Of a DNA stretch of 64,000 bases, positions 1 through 11,914 are shown in pieces (position 1 is the first letter of the stretch; every line of letters starts with the position of its first letter). The translations under genes were made by a program, and so were the position numbers. The notes below the pieces were generated by a model, which searched no databases, had not been told where the DNA came from, and saw only the letters and a list, made by a program, of their open reading frames with translations. The DNA is from Galeruca laticollis (Eukaryota > Arthropoda > Insecta > Coleoptera > Chrysomelidae). The stretch is from NCBI GenBank assembly GCA_963921935.1, contig OY998177.1, positions 22,901,926-22,965,925 of the forward strand. Direction: 5' to 3'.

Positions 1-379
1 TTTATATAGGAAATTCTATATATGCATTGTTGCTGACATACATTATTTATTATTGAGACGCGTCAATGATATATTTTACAAACAGTCGTGATTCCTCACT
101 ATGTTACTAACCTTACTACACCTTGTCAGTGACCTTCAAGATCACTGGCCGCTAGCAATATTTGAAATTAAAATCTAGTTACATCTAAATAAATCTAATA
201 GTGTCTTTTGGGATCATCACAAAGTGTCATATGTGATGTAAGCGGCGCGGGAAGCTTTGGCATACGTAATCAATATGGCCGATTTTCTGGCATCGTAATG
301 TCTTTGCTGATGTACAACTATCCTTTTTTGATTATTAAACCTCAAAATCGCAATTGTAATATATTCGTTTTTGTTTCAG
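1..379. other. Noncoding flank, probable intron
   Basis: AT-rich sequence without a convincing reading frame. It ends in a good 3' splice site (pyrimidine-rich tract, then TTTCAG at 374-379) in front of the recognised exon, so at least its right end is probably intron. The start of this intron lies outside the window. Confidence 0.6.
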
Positions 380-593
380 GAGCTTGTAGTCAGTTCTCCA
401 AGCGAAAGAAACTGGAGAGGAATATTTATCGCCTTACTAGTGATTGTTGCTGTATTAGGCCTAATTGTCTTCAGTATAGTATTAGTCTCACCTCCTGAAG
501 AAGGACCTAGGACAAAGGGTATTAAACCATCACTTGAAGACATCTTCCTCAAGCTTCCACCTCCTGCCAAATTCAATGGAACTTGGATATCAG
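380..593 (+). CDS. Internal exon of a dipeptidyl-peptidase 10/6-like membrane protein
   Basis: The exon begins after TTTCAG (374-379) and ends at CAG|GTAATA (donor GT at 594). It reads ELVVSSPSERNWRGI, then a hydrophobic segment of about 20 residues (IFIALLVIVAVLGLIVFSIV), then SPPEEGPRTKGIKPSLEDIF and FNGTWIS. This order (short cytoplasmic tail, single membrane anchor, start of the DPP-IV N-terminal domain) matches type II proteins of the DPP4/DPP6/DPP10 family. The insect DPP10-like members are known as auxiliary subunits of A-type potassium channels or as aminopeptidases. Only this 71-codon piece is present (phase 0 in, phase 1 out), so the catalytic Ser region cannot be judged. No further exon of the gene was recognised downstream, which suggests a very long intron or a gene fragment. 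The family call is from memory of conserved motifs; the splice sites are directly visible. Confidence 0.75.
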
Positions 594-2261
594 GTAATAC
601 TTATAGAATAAATAATATAAAGGGTAGGGTACCACATGCGGCATGGAATCTGGTGCCCAAACCAGAGCAATTTCAAAAAATATTTTGATATGCATTTGTG
701 TAGGTCAATATGAGCTAGAATTTAAGAATATTTATGAATATACTAGGTGGTTAAAAATTTTTTAGCATATCCAAGTTATATCTTTCAATTTGAATACCCT
801 GTATATCATCATATTTTCGATTGTACAGTAAAAAATGATGTATTCCCAATACTTACGTTTAATGGTTTTTGAACTATCTCGATTTTTGTCTAAATACAGT
901 ATGACACAATAAACAAGAATAACCATAAAACGGCTACCTAGGTGTGAACAAACTGCTTTGAATCAGCTGATATGAAGCCTTTGGGCAAGTATTTGCAATA
1001 TTTAGTATTATGTATAAATGTGCAGGGTGTTTCAAAAATTGCGAAATATAATGGACTCCAGCTAACTTAAAAAATGTGCTTATCCTAAATACAACACCCG
1101 GTACTATTTTAACCTATCCGATACAATCAATTATTCTCTTTCAACCGGTATAAGGGTCCCCTATAGCCAAAAGTTTGGTAGTTTTCACGTGATTAATAGA
1201 AAACATATTTAAATTCAGTCGTTAAAGACCTTTTCGTTACTTTTAATAATAATTATGATAATTTGAGGAAAGTTTTACCTCTGCCAATGCGTAGCTGTTA
1301 TACTTACCTATAGTTTCTGTCACTATCGAACAACACAAGAAGAATTACTACTTTGGAGTGAACAGAGGCTTTTCTTCCCAAATGAGCTGGAAGTTCGACC
1401 TCGGTTTACAATACGAGGATTTAATTTTGGAGGCCGCTATTTGTTCTACTTGTAGAGTTAAGGTTAGAGTGACTTTGAATGAAAAGCCGAGTTCACTTAA
1501 TAAATATATTCCCTATTAATTTAGTCAAAATTTATAATTAACAAAATCATAAATTAATTCAAATTTCAGTTGCCAAAATCGAACAAAAGGTTTATAATTT
1601 AGAAAAGATGAGTGGGACGGAACTTATTAATTATAAATAACAACAAACAAACAAAATATAGAAAGTTGACAGTTTCTTAGCAATTGACTCATAAAATAGA
1701 ATTAATAAATCGGTGAAGTTACAGTTTAATTGACCTTTGGTAAAATTGAACATTATAACAATTTATAGACCAAAATTGGAACAACACATTAGATTGGATT
1801 TTTTGGGAAAATAAATATACTTCGAATTACACCTGAAGATTAGTTCCTCTCTCTATTCGAGAAACTGTGATACCCGCTAAATGCCCCTTTATAAGTTAAA
1901 TTAACATGAATGGACTTAAACTACCTGAGATTGTCTGATCGACTGAATTTCTTAAAATTTGTACCCGGTTTATTTGATAGATTTAAATACCAGCCATACA
2001 AACATTTGAAATAATTGGTATCCAATCCCTAGTTCTTAAGCAAAAGATGTTGAGATAAATTTCTTTTGTGGCAGCTGCAAAATTTCGCCACTTACGGGTT
2101 CTCCTATTAATTGGTTTTTTATGACATTCGGTGGCGAGACTTAGCAATACACCATCTATTCTATTCCTTGAGTGAAATAACTACCCCGACGATATAATTG
2201 ATAGTTTATGTGCCGTCGACAGCGAGAAGCAATGTATTGAAAGGTTATTAGTTTATATATT
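594..2261. other. Noncoding, probable intron
   Basis: AT-rich sequence with only short frames. A CAGGGTGTTTCAAAAATTGCG-like stretch near 1023 resembles the end of a mariner-type element, but no partner end was found. Nothing else is recognised. Confidence 0.4.
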
Positions 2262-2450
2262 ATGTCGACTCTTAGTCAATTTCTATATTTCCTGATTCTG
2301 CTGGTACACTCCTCGAATAATGGTAAGTCTGTTAAATAAAATTATTAATTGACTCACCGGAGACGAAATCTCTTCCTCTCAGACGTGGAGTGTGGAGCTA
2401 GTTACCCAAAGAATATGCTCAATGACGTTGATTTTTCTGTTAACGAATAG
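2262..2450 (+). CDS. Candidate two-exon small secreted peptide
   Basis: ATG at 2262 opens 20 codons with a signal-peptide look: MSTLSQ, then FLYFLILLVH, then SSNN. The exon ends at 2322 at a canonical donor (GTAAGT, 2323-2328). A 60-nt intron, a typical insect size, ends with a strong pyrimidine tract and TCTCAG at 2377-2382. Exon 2 (2383-2450) continues the frame for DVECGASYPKNMLNDVDFSVNE and stops at TAG. The predicted product is 42 residues with one cysteine after the leader. No family is recognised. Signal peptide, splice signals and intron length agree with one another, but the frame is short and could be chance, or the first part of a longer alternatively spliced gene. It lies on the same strand as the DPP10-like exon. 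Confidence 0.3.
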
Positions 2451-3264
2451 AAGGAGCAATCACTTTTGTTAGTGATTTCCGCTGGTCGCGTAAACTCTGA
2501 GTGGTTCCACGACGCCGGCTGGACCCACTCTACCTCTATTCAATTTTTCCATTCTTTATCGATGGGTTGCATATTTTCCCCTCTTCAATAATTTTTTGTG
2601 GTTATCCGTGGACTCAACTCCATATATGTGTCACTGAGTTTGCGATTTCATACATGAGTTAATGTATATCTCAATTTTTTTTTGTTTTAAATTATGGTTC
2701 TACAATGAAGTGAAATAGCTTACGCTATAATTTCCAATCACCTAGTGTTTCCGCGTAACTCAGTTATGTCAATGTAGACTGTTTTTTTTCACTTACCAAT
2801 GCACGACGTGGTTGCTTCTTATTATCACTTACTCCAAAAAAAAATGGTAACGAGGGTTTGGTCGAAGGAAGGCCAAGAGGAAATTCAAAGGGGGAGTAAC
2901 AACCACTTAATTAACTGTCGTATTGTTTCAAGAAAGTTGGTTTTCGTGATAAACTAAAACCGATTCCGACAGAACTTTGCCATTCGAAATACCGAGACCG
3001 AAAATTATATATTTTTCTGTTACTGAGCCGATCAATACTAAAGTACCTACTACTATCCTACCTAGTAAATTTTAAATCGTATTCTTGGGCGGTGTTGTCA
3101 AGCTGTACCTATAATTTTTACTCTAACAAAATAAATCGCGTGAACATACCGCCCACCCTAAAAAAACGTTTTCCAGCCAAATTGAAAAAATGAAATAAAT
3201 AAAAATTAAACAATAATATTAATAGGTACGATATACCTATGCTTAATCCCAGACAAATCTTATA
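2451..3264. other. Noncoding
   Basis: No convincing frame on either strand. It precedes the degenerate 3' end of the BEL/Pao element. No LTR copy was identified in it. Confidence 0.4.
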
Positions 3265-4723
3265 ACCCAAGAGAGGCGGGTCAACTGACAATCGACACAG
3301 GGGTCGCGAATTTAATAAAGCTTCAATTGGATCAATAATGTATTAAACTCCGCATAAGTTAGCAACTGCTTACCTACTACCCTGTTAATATGATTTTTCA
3401 CTGACTTGACATTACTCTCCCAAAGACCACCCGCATGAGGATTCAACGGACAAATATGTTTCCATTGAACTCCCTGAATCCCTAACTCGGTTTCCAATTC
3501 ACTGATATACTCCGTAGAGTTAACCAATTTATCAATCTCACAAAGCACCCGCTTAGCTCCGACAAAATTCGTACCGTGATTCGAAAACATAGTCTGCACG
3601 GGCCCCCTACGTGACAGAAAGCGCTTGAAACCTTGTATTAAGTGAGCCGTAGAAAGAGAACTGACTAACTCTAAATGCACGGCCTTAACACTCATACAAC
3701 AAAATAAACATACATACGCCTTATAAACGGACGCCTTTCTTCTTTTATCCATCGGAATTCTAATGGGACCAAAATAATCAACCGCCGTATTCAAAAATGC
3801 CCGAGCTTCTTATACTCTAACAGCGGGCAAGTCTCCCATTAATGGTTCTAAATTTTTTGGTCTTAAACGAAAACATTACATTTATAAATTCTGCTTCGAA
3901 TCAAATTTCTCCCACCTACAATCCTATATTTATTTCGCGAAATAGCTTCTAACAATTGAGCACCCGTGTGCAAATTAATTTTATGATAATAATCAACAAG
4001 TTTTTCAGTTAAAGGACATTTCGCCGGTAAAATTGGACGATGTTTTTTATAAATATTTAAATCTGAATTACCAAGGCGGCCCCCAACCCCAAGCAATCCG
4101 TCTTGAATAAAAGGGCGAAGGCGTTTTAATTTTGAAGAACATGGTTGATTTTTGTTTAACATACCGATTTCGGAACTAAAATACTTCTCTTGAATTAACT
4201 CTATTAAACAAAATTCGACCCTCTGTAAGTCCATAGCCGAAATAATTTTGCTCGGAGGAAGAACTTTAAGGAACCTTGAAACAAAAACTACAATTTCTAA
4301 AAGTTTTAACCAGGAAGATATTCTATCTATAAGCTGCAAAAGAGGATGGGATTCCGATTCCCTCTCGCTATCAAGTGAAACATTCAAATTGTTTACCGAT
4401 AAATTCTCGGATAACTTCAAATTACTTTGGGAAAAACACGGCCAACTACTTTCCGGTAATTCTATCCAGGAAGGTCCAGTTAACCACATAGAGTGAATAA
4501 TAAGTTGGAGGGTAGTTAACCCTCTAGATAAACAATTGGCAGGGTGTTCAATGCCTTCTATATGATACCACAAGGCCTCTGAGACATTTTCCTTAATCTG
4601 CGCAATTGTATTGGCCACGAAAATATCCTTTAAATAAGGAGTCCTTGACCAACAAACAACCGTTGAAGAATCCGAAAACATTAAAATTTTTGAAATCACA
4701 ATACGATCCTTATTAAGTGTCAA
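3265..4723 (-). pseudogene. BEL/Pao integrase and RNase H-integrase linker
   Basis: Frame 3863-4723 carries the end of RNase H (FSDSSTVVCW), a linker, and the integrase zinc-binding region (HRPILPA..., HTGAQLLEAISRNKYRIVGGRN, then Cys). Frame 3312-3794 carries the integrase core: DYFGPI, then SNHGTNFVGA where the family has an Asp, then GGLWESNVKSVKNH with the catalytic Glu. The second catalytic Asp is replaced by Asn, so this integrase would be dead. After a frameshift near 3325 the core continues (IEALLNSRPLCRLSVDPPLL) to about 3265. At least two frame breaks are present. Confidence 0.75.
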
Positions 4724-4783
4724 TTACGTGTTTTACCAACTTGGATAACAAATGCGCTGCGAGCAATTCTAACCGTGGCACCG

Positions 4784-6211
4784 TTAAGCTTTTGGCCGGC
4801 GAAACTTTGGACTTGGCGCAAATAAGTTGCACGTTAATTTCGCTCCCTTTTTGTCTATTGTACGTGCATAAATGAACGCACCATATCCGTCTAAGCTAGC
4901 GTCTGCAAATGCTAAAATCATCATTGGGTTATTACTTACGACACCCAAATGTCTCGGAACTTTAAATTCTTCCAATAATCTTCACTCCGATTGCAAGTAT
5001 TCCCAGCATTGTATGATATTTTCTGGAGGAGTTTCATCCCAATTCAACTTTAAAAACCATAACCTCTTAACTAATATATTTAAAAATAAAATAAATATAG
5101 CTATTAAACCAATGGGGTCATAACATTGTGCTATGGCCGATAGCATAGTCCTCTTAGTGCATTTTGTCTCCGGAATTTTCACACGAAATCTTAGATACTC
5201 ATAATTTGGATATCAGTTTTAAATAAAACCGCATCCGAAAGCCGATTTTCTACGGGAATAGTTTGCATTGAAGTACTACAGTTGGACGACCATTTAACTA
5301 GATCAAAACCGCCAGCCTTAAATAGATTTATCGACTCAAAATATAATTGAAGAGCTTCATTTTCCGAATCCACACTGCAACAATAATCGTTTATGTATAA
5401 ATCTCGTGATGCAAACTTTGCCGCAAGAGGAAAATTTTTTTTCATCCTTAATCAATTGCTGAACCGTTCTCAAAACTAAATAAGGGGACGCCTTTAATCC
5501 GAACGCGACTACCCGTATTTCGTATACCTCGATCTGCTTATCGGGACTAAACCGCCATGATAGCCGCTAAAACCGCCAATGATCTGGCCTAATCTCAACC
5601 TGTCTATACATCTGTCGTTTGTCTGACGTCATAGCAATTTTGAAGAGTTGAAAATTCAATAACAATGTTACTATATCCGTTTGCAATTTAGGACCGCTAT
5701 ACAAAATGTCGTTTAATGAAACATCATTATCCGACGGTGCACTGGCATATAAAAATATCCTAACAGGAGTGCTGGTGCTGCTGATTTTAATTATGGGATG
5801 ATGCGCGATGTAATAAGATGTACTATCCTTTTTCACCGGCTCTACCAATCCCAAATGACCTTGATCTAAGAAATCCTGCATAGCCTTATTATAATCCATC
5901 CGCAAATTTACCTCTTCAGCCAGTCTTCTTTCTAACGAGAATTATCTAGTATAAGCCGTGCCCCGCGAGTCACCTGTTTCCGGAGAAAGTTTAAACGGTA
6001 GCGCGACAGTATATCGGCCATCCTTTTCTCTTAGATAGGTATGACAAAATATATTTTCGCACTCCGTCTGTTCCGGTACTACTAACTCCCTATCGGGTAC
6101 TTTTTCAACTTCCCATAACTTCTTAAGAAGTTGTTTAAAAGATTGTTCTTCCCGCAGAGTAAAAAAAATCGAAGGACTGGAACTCTGTTCTAACAGGGGT
6201 ATTTTTGCCAT
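4784..6211 (-). pseudogene. BEL/Pao reverse transcriptase and start of RNase H
   Basis: Four short frames in series give RT. At 5567-5905 there is LVEPVKKDSTSYYIAHHP and, further on, MTSDKRQMYRQVE. At 5191-5445 there is LYINDYC in the place of the YVDD box, followed by GGFDLVKWSSN. At 4982-5182 there is KRTMLSAIAQCYDPIGLIA. At 4784-4975 there is PRHLGVVSN and FADASLDGYGAFIY of RNase H. Frame 5942-6211 is the protease-RT linker. The RT active site has Asn for the first Asp of the YxDD box. Several stops and frameshifts separate the pieces, so this is a pseudogene. Confidence 0.75.
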
Positions 6212-6232
6212 AACAACATAGCCGAAGGATGT

Positions 6233-6733
6233 CTACACTGCCACAGGAAAGCCGAGTCTTCCTTTGATTCGATTTTCTCTTAATATATTTGCAAACAGTT
6301 CAACCCCAATTATACCATCGATTTTACCAGGTTTATTGAAATTACTGTCTGCCAATACAATATTTTCCAAGTCCTGTGAAGCGTCTAAATCAACTGGAAC
6401 TTTTGGCAATCGATCCGTAATTTTATCCACTAAAAGCGCTTCAATTGTATAAACCGATTTTGCATTTTCCCGCGGAGCTAAGCAAAGCGTCGTTACTCCT
6501 CGTACCGCCTGATTATTGCACCCTAAGCCCTGAACTGATGAATGCCATTTATGCACCTTTAACCCTAACTCCTTACAACAATTAAGGGTCAACAAAGTGA
6601 CCTCACTTCCCGACTCTAGAATAAATCTAACCGACTCATTAGAAATTTCGCTATTTATCACGGATACAACTAAGGTAGATAGCAATAACGTATACTTCAA
6701 GTTACTAACCTCACTATTTATAGTGCTACACAA
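6233..6733 (-). pseudogene. BEL/Pao aspartic protease region
   Basis: The 166-codon frame contains FILESGSEVTLLTLNCCKELGL, the place of the retropepsin-like D-S/T-G motif, and IDGIIGVELF, the usual end of the BEL protease domain. The catalytic Asp of the DSG motif is Glu in this copy (ESG), which should abolish activity. The frame is otherwise open from about 6733 to 6233 and continues in another frame into the RT region. Confidence 0.65.
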
Positions 6734-6895
6734 AACATTTATTTTTTCTCGTGGGCTATCCCCCTCGACCGCCGTATGACTAATTATTTGACTTGTACTT
6801 GGACCTACATCTAAATTTCCGCTTTCTCTAGCCGACTCATTTCTATTTTCCCGGGTAATTTCATCCCTTCCGCTATGAAGTAAAATGTGGTGTCT

Positions 6896-6984
6896 TTATG
6901 AACACATAAAACAAGTTCTATCCGAAGAACAAGACCTAACCCCATGGCTAGTCGATAAATAGTTAAAACACCAATTTGTAACAG
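6896..6984 (-). pseudogene. BEL/Pao gag C-terminal zinc-knuckle region
   Basis: The frame reads TNWCFNYLSTSHGVRSCSS, then DRTCFMCS. This is the cysteine/histidine-rich end of BEL gag that normally follows a segment ending like KRYETVQ. That upstream segment is found 3.3 kb away at 10311-10642. The intervening DNA is a separate insertion. One knuckle cysteine is replaced (CFNY for CFNC). Confidence 0.7.
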
Positions 6985-6998
6985 TTTTATTTTGTACT

Positions 6999-9900
6999 AG
7001 TGTGCCTAAGCGGTATATCCAACTGTATTCGATTATTATATTGTTAACTTGTGATTTCACTCCGTAAATCAAGTTCAAATACCTAATTCAGTTATTTATT
7101 ACCCTTACTTGATAACACATTCCTATTGATCAACGTTAGTATATTGAAATAGGTAGTCTGTTAGAATTACGTAGACCAAGAATTCTACCACATAATCTGT
7201 GGTAGATGTTAAATATATTATTACACCCTGTATATGGTTGTTAATAACGTTTTTAAGTCACTTCTTACCTTAGTACAATTCATATTAACCATTCATAGTT
7301 TTAAACAGGTTGGCAAAGATAGTCTCTGAGGTAGACATAACTTGTAGGTATATTTTGTTCGAGTAAATATTGACATATTCTAGTTCCTCCAAATAAACCG
7401 TTTTAGTATGGTATTCCATTAGTTATATTAATTGTTTCTGACTTCAAGACCTTGTACGAGTGGTATAATATTCCAGTAAAGGAGTATGTTTGTCTGATAT
7501 GCCGTAAGTCCATAGTTTTAAGGAAGGTTTCATATCTTCTTAAAATTGAGTTTCCCATGTTCAGGTTAACTCAAGGTTATTTTACGGATTGTACTATTCA
7601 GTACCGTGCACTCAAATTGGGATGACAAATATTGAGACTGGAGAATTAATTAGATATTATAAATCCATTTTCATGTTATGATTTTGAAAAATGACATTTA
7701 ATGATTAGATATTTAGACTGACAGATAACCTCGATATACGGCGAGGCAATTTTTCAAACGTCACATTGTTTAGTGATGATGTAGATGGTGTCAACCATCG
7801 ATTTTATGGCGACTTGCGCGTGTAGAGTAAATAGTTATCAAAATTAAGGAGTATAGGGATTTATTTAAAATTAGGATACAATGGAGGCATTTGTGAGATA
7901 TTAAATTACACATGCCCAAGGTTATTTGAGTTACATTAAATTGCTCACAATCTCTTCAGGTGGCACGATGATGTCATCAGATAGGTTGGCAGGGATGAAA
8001 GGAACTAACTGTTGACAGTGTATTTTTCTGATTTGAAAAATAGGAAGGGGAACACGTTTTCATTCTCTTCAAGTTTGAAGCATAGCAGTTTTGGGGTGAG
8101 ATATTTGGTTTAAAAAAAAACCCTTAACGTGGCGTTTGCCATCCCTCAGTTTGGGGATATTTATGTCTAACCCCTTAGACATATTCACCGACAAGAGTAA
8201 CTTCGTTGGCGTATTTTGTTTGAGCCGAAGTTGGAAAGAGTTGTGGAAGAAAGCGGTGACCATTTTGTTTTGGGATCTACACTCTGTGTGCTGAACTTGT
8301 GCGTATGATTAATTTGAATGAGGCTGGGGTTGAGACCCTGTTGCTGTTGGTGGCATTATGGTTCATATTCTTCATATTCTTTGCTAATGACCCTTCAGGA
8401 TTGGAGGTGAGTTTCATAGTTTTTTTATACTTAGTTTTTATGTGGGACAAAAAGTACCGGTAGAACAATAAAAACCACATGGTTTCTAGAATTTCGAGTG
8501 TGATACTGGTACTAAACTGTAAATTTATTTTACCAATTTCAAATAGCTAGACGTAGCTGGTATTTTTGATTATTTTCAAATGTTGAAGGGGATTTATTGG
8601 GTAATACATTTGTATAGTAATATAATGTCAGTAATAAGGACATTTGAGTAGTTTTTCTTTGGAAAAATAGTTTTTTTACTGTAAAATATTGTATGTAGTC
8701 ATATCTTATGGGCCATTTAATCCAATTAGCTTTAGATTGATTTATTAAAGTACCTAGTAAAACAAAGTTAGGGGAAGAAGCAGTAAATGATTCTTTTGGG
8801 GGATTTTTAAATATAGATGTGAACGCAACACATAGTTATCGAGAAATATTTTATTTAAGGGTTGTTTGAATGGGTGTGATGTCTCCAGTATTATTGGTAG
8901 CCATGTCCCGGAAGATTCATTGAGAGGGGCCGCTCTGACGAATTTCCCTCATAAGCGAGGTGGTAGCAGAACGATTGGGAAGCGGAATACCCTAGAGAAG
9001 ATGTTTTGTCGTCCGGAGCTAGGCGAGGGATGGACAACCGCTACCTCACTCCTGGTTTGAGTTTTATTATTTTTTTGATATTATATGTCCGATGGACTTT
9101 TAAATTGATTCGTCGTTACTGCGATTAAGTAAGAAACTTTTATGTTGGGTCTTTTCATTTAATCAAAACATATTTATGATCTTCAATTATGAATAAGTAG
9201 TAGTAGATACCGCTGGCACTAGGAAGTCAAACAATTTATACAGGAATGTAATCAGATTATCTTTCAAACTTTAAAATTTGTATAGAATTCACTTCTCCCT
9301 TATAGTTGATAAATTAAGAGTCTGTGTCGGTGACTTTATTTCCCTGGCGTTACGTTTTTTAAATATATTCATTTTAAGATTACTGTGCAATGTATTATAC
9401 ATAGTGGTTCATTGTGTAGTAGTGACTTGGAGCAGGTCAATCAATGACTATTGTAAGGGTTGAAATTGACAGTAAATTCATATGAAGGAGTGCCTTATGC
9501 ATTGACCTTATATAATTGTCAATCGTACACCTGTCTTTCGCCTTGGTACCAAAGCTAATGACCAGTACATATTAATATTTTGTGGTATGAATCATTAATT
9601 TCTTCCTATATAGGTAACGCAGAAAACCTTTTGACCTGGGAATGTAAAATACTTTGGACAATGATAATCTTGGTCAACATTTAAATATTTCTAGTTGTAG
9701 ATACCCTGTTAAGCAGGCTTTACCTCGTTCATTTGTTATTATTATTTACTATTACTAGTTACTATTTCACATTTAGCTTGAAAGCATTTTAAGGGAATTT
9801 TGGGACATAATGTTATAACCGGAGTCATATTTTGTAACTTGAAGTTTTTCAATTATCTGTTACACTTATTTAAAATTATATTTATATGGTGGTAACTGAA

Positions 9901-10296
9901 AATCACTTAAGCATTTGTAATACCTTCTTAAGTAAGTAAATGCTTTATAGTTTTTTATATAATCACACTGCTAGACAACTTGTAGTATTTTTGGCAACTG
10001 ATTGGTGAATAGAAGATCATAAGTGAGGTTGGACTTTTATTCTTCTTTTCCATTTGCTGATTTAGGTGGGAAATAGAGCGTATTAGGCAAAAGAAATCAG
10101 CTGGCGCCTGGGTAATATAATGAGAGGTTTTGTAGATAATCTAACGAATTATAGTTGATATCCCAGTAATTTTTGGGACCACGCCCGTCTCCTCTGAAGT
10201 TTAGCCGCGGACATAGATTGACAACTGGGACAATCTTAACTTTTTCACTTATAACTCCCCCTTGGTAGGTATTAAGGTTAAGGGGAGGTTATAAAT
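6999..10296. mobile_element. Orphan 3.3 kb insertion inside BEL gag, class unknown
   Basis: It is flanked by TTTTATTTTGTACT (6985-6998) and TTTTATCCTGTACT (10297-10310), 12 of 14 identical and both part of the BEL gag frame, so they look like a target-site duplication. The right end holds an imperfect hairpin (TATAACTCCCCCTT at about 10250-10263 against AAGGGGAGGTTATA at about 10280-10293). No frame longer than about 70 codons and no transposase, RT or helicase motif was seen. A less AT-rich island near 8870-9060 is also unrecognised. A 14-nt duplication argues against LTR elements (4-6 bp) and for a LINE-mobilised or otherwise non-autonomous element. Confidence 0.5.
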
Positions 10297-10310
10297 TTTT
10301 ATCCTGTACT

Positions 10311-10642
10311 GTCTCATACCGTTTAGAATGAGAAAGAGCCTCAAATCTTTCACAACGACCTACATAATGATCCGGTTTCTGACAAAAGGCACAGGCAAAA
10401 TTTGTTTGTTTATTTTGACTGATGACGAAAGATTTAACCGGCTTATTACTAGAAAGAGATATACCGCTAGTTGGAGGTTTATTAAGATGCAATATTTTTG
10501 ATTGTTTTTTAACAAAACCAATTAAACTGCTATAGGTGGGAATATCCATATTTCCCTGGCTAACTTCAAAGGCCCTTACAGTATCGTGATCTAATTTAGT
10601 TAATACCTGATATAACAATATGAAATCAGTCAAATCGGGCAA
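10311..10642 (-). pseudogene. BEL/Pao gag, C-terminal half
   Basis: The frame includes LTKLDHDTVRAFEVSQG, IPTYSSLIGFVKKQ, then CAFCQKPDHYVGRC followed by FEALSHSKRYETVQDK. This matches the DUF1759-type gag end with its first zinc knuckle. The frame ends in the junction with the inserted element at about 10297. Gag upstream of 10642 is not recognised, because a Tigger-like remnant lies just beyond it. Confidence 0.7.
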
Positions 10643-10879
10643 ATTTGACTGTTTTTATGCCGAAGGGGTTACTTTGATTCAGCTGAAAAATTGTATTACA
10701 ACTTGTACTAATATTACCTGGAGCAATGTCTCCCAACGCGTTAGATAGATATTTTTTTTCTTAAAGGTTTATAAGGAACTTAAGTACTAATTAGTAAAAT
10801 TAACAAAAAATACAGGTTGAAGTAGCAAACTCTCAAATTAGTCCTTATGGAAACCTACTGAGTAGGTAATACCTACTAG

Positions 10880-11735
10880 TTATGAAAAAAAGCGTTTAAT
10901 TTGGGAACAACAAATGCGCCGTTTAGAAAATTGTCGAGATGGGTCTATAGAACCTAGAACGTAATTCCAAGAGTAAGGCATTACATCTGGTTTAAACGGC
11001 CATTTCCACATTTTTAACGACTTTTCCATGGAACTAATAGTGACTCCATTTTCATCATAGGCCACAATTTTGCCAGGATATAACAATCCCTGGTTTCGAA
11101 ACACTTTAAAACTTCCTACATGCCGAATTACTCTTTCAAACTGAGAAGCTTTACTTTTAGTTGATTTGCCCTCTACATAGTATAAGAATTCCTCTTCTTT
11201 TTCTTGTTCTTTAACAATCTCATCGAAATCAACGCAATCTGATTAATAATCGTTAAATACAATTTCCTTCCTTTTCTGTCCAGATGTAGAAGGTTCTTCT
11301 TCTATTATTGGCTCTTCAAGCATATCAGTTTCCGTTTCGCCATCATTTTGTATAATGTCACCACATACACTTTTTCCGGCAGGAATAGTAAGTTTTTTCC
11401 TACGGGGTTTAACGATATTTGTTAATTCTTTTCTTTGACTTTCAATTTTTTGTATAAACGAGCTTTGAATATTATCTACGCTGCAAGTAGTTCTTGGAAT
11501 GCGGTTTAGGACTTCTTCTTCGTTTAAGGGAACTATGCCACATTTTCGAATACCAGCAATTAAATTATCTTTGATGTTTGGTTCCATAATTTTCATCATT
11601 CTTGACAAGAGTGGAGGAAAGTTTTGCTATAGGATGTTGGTATTGTGAATGCCTTCATCGGTATCCTTCCACTCCGAAAGCACTTGCCTCCATGCAATTT
11701 TCAGTGGTACGGAAAAGTGTTTAGGCCGGTAAAAA
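10880..11735 (-). pseudogene. Tigger/pogo-like DDE transposase, C-terminal third
   Basis: Reading down from 11735 the frame gives HFSVPLKIAWRQVLSEW, a stop, FPPLLSRMMKIMEPNIKDNL, IAGIRKCGIVPLNEEEVLNR, then an acidic linker, a TAA at 11243-11245, and the same frame again (EEEFLYYVEGKSTKSKASQF, then LLYPGKIVAYDENGVTISSM and KMWKWPFKPDVM). These are the end of the DDE_1 domain and the tail typical of Tigger/pogo and Jerky-like transposases. The frames either side of 11243 are in phase, so that break is a single nonsense codon; another stop lies near 11625. The N-terminal HTH and the DDE core are missing. Confidence 0.65.
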
Positions 11736-11914
11736 AAAGTGCTAGAAAAGACACTTGAATCAGATATAGTTCTCGAATTCAGTAAAATGCAGGATATCTG
11801 GAGATTGAAATTACAGTAGGTACAAGTAACATATGTACAAAATTATGAAATGATATCAAACAACCTGGTACATATATCCTGTATTTTACAATATTTGAAA
11901 AAAATTCATTTATT

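Larger units (their letters stand above)
3265..10650 (-). mobile_element. Decayed BEL/Pao LTR retrotransposon, split by another insertion
   Basis: Reading on the minus strand from 10650 to 3265 the order is gag, zinc knuckles, aspartic protease, reverse transcriptase, RNase H, integrase zinc-binding and integrase core. This is the order of BEL/Pao elements, and the motifs fit (KRYETVQDK and CFNYLSTSHGVRSC in gag, PRHLGV in RNase H, GGLWESNVKSVKNH in integrase). The frame is broken by several frameshifts and stops. A 3.3 kb insertion (6999-10296) separates most of gag from the rest. No LTRs were found at either end, so the copy appears truncated on both sides. Confidence 0.8.

Noticed and set aside
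8866..9060. 64-codon frame in a less AT-rich island of the orphan insertion
   Set aside because: No motif, no start context, no homologue recognised; kept only as a remark.
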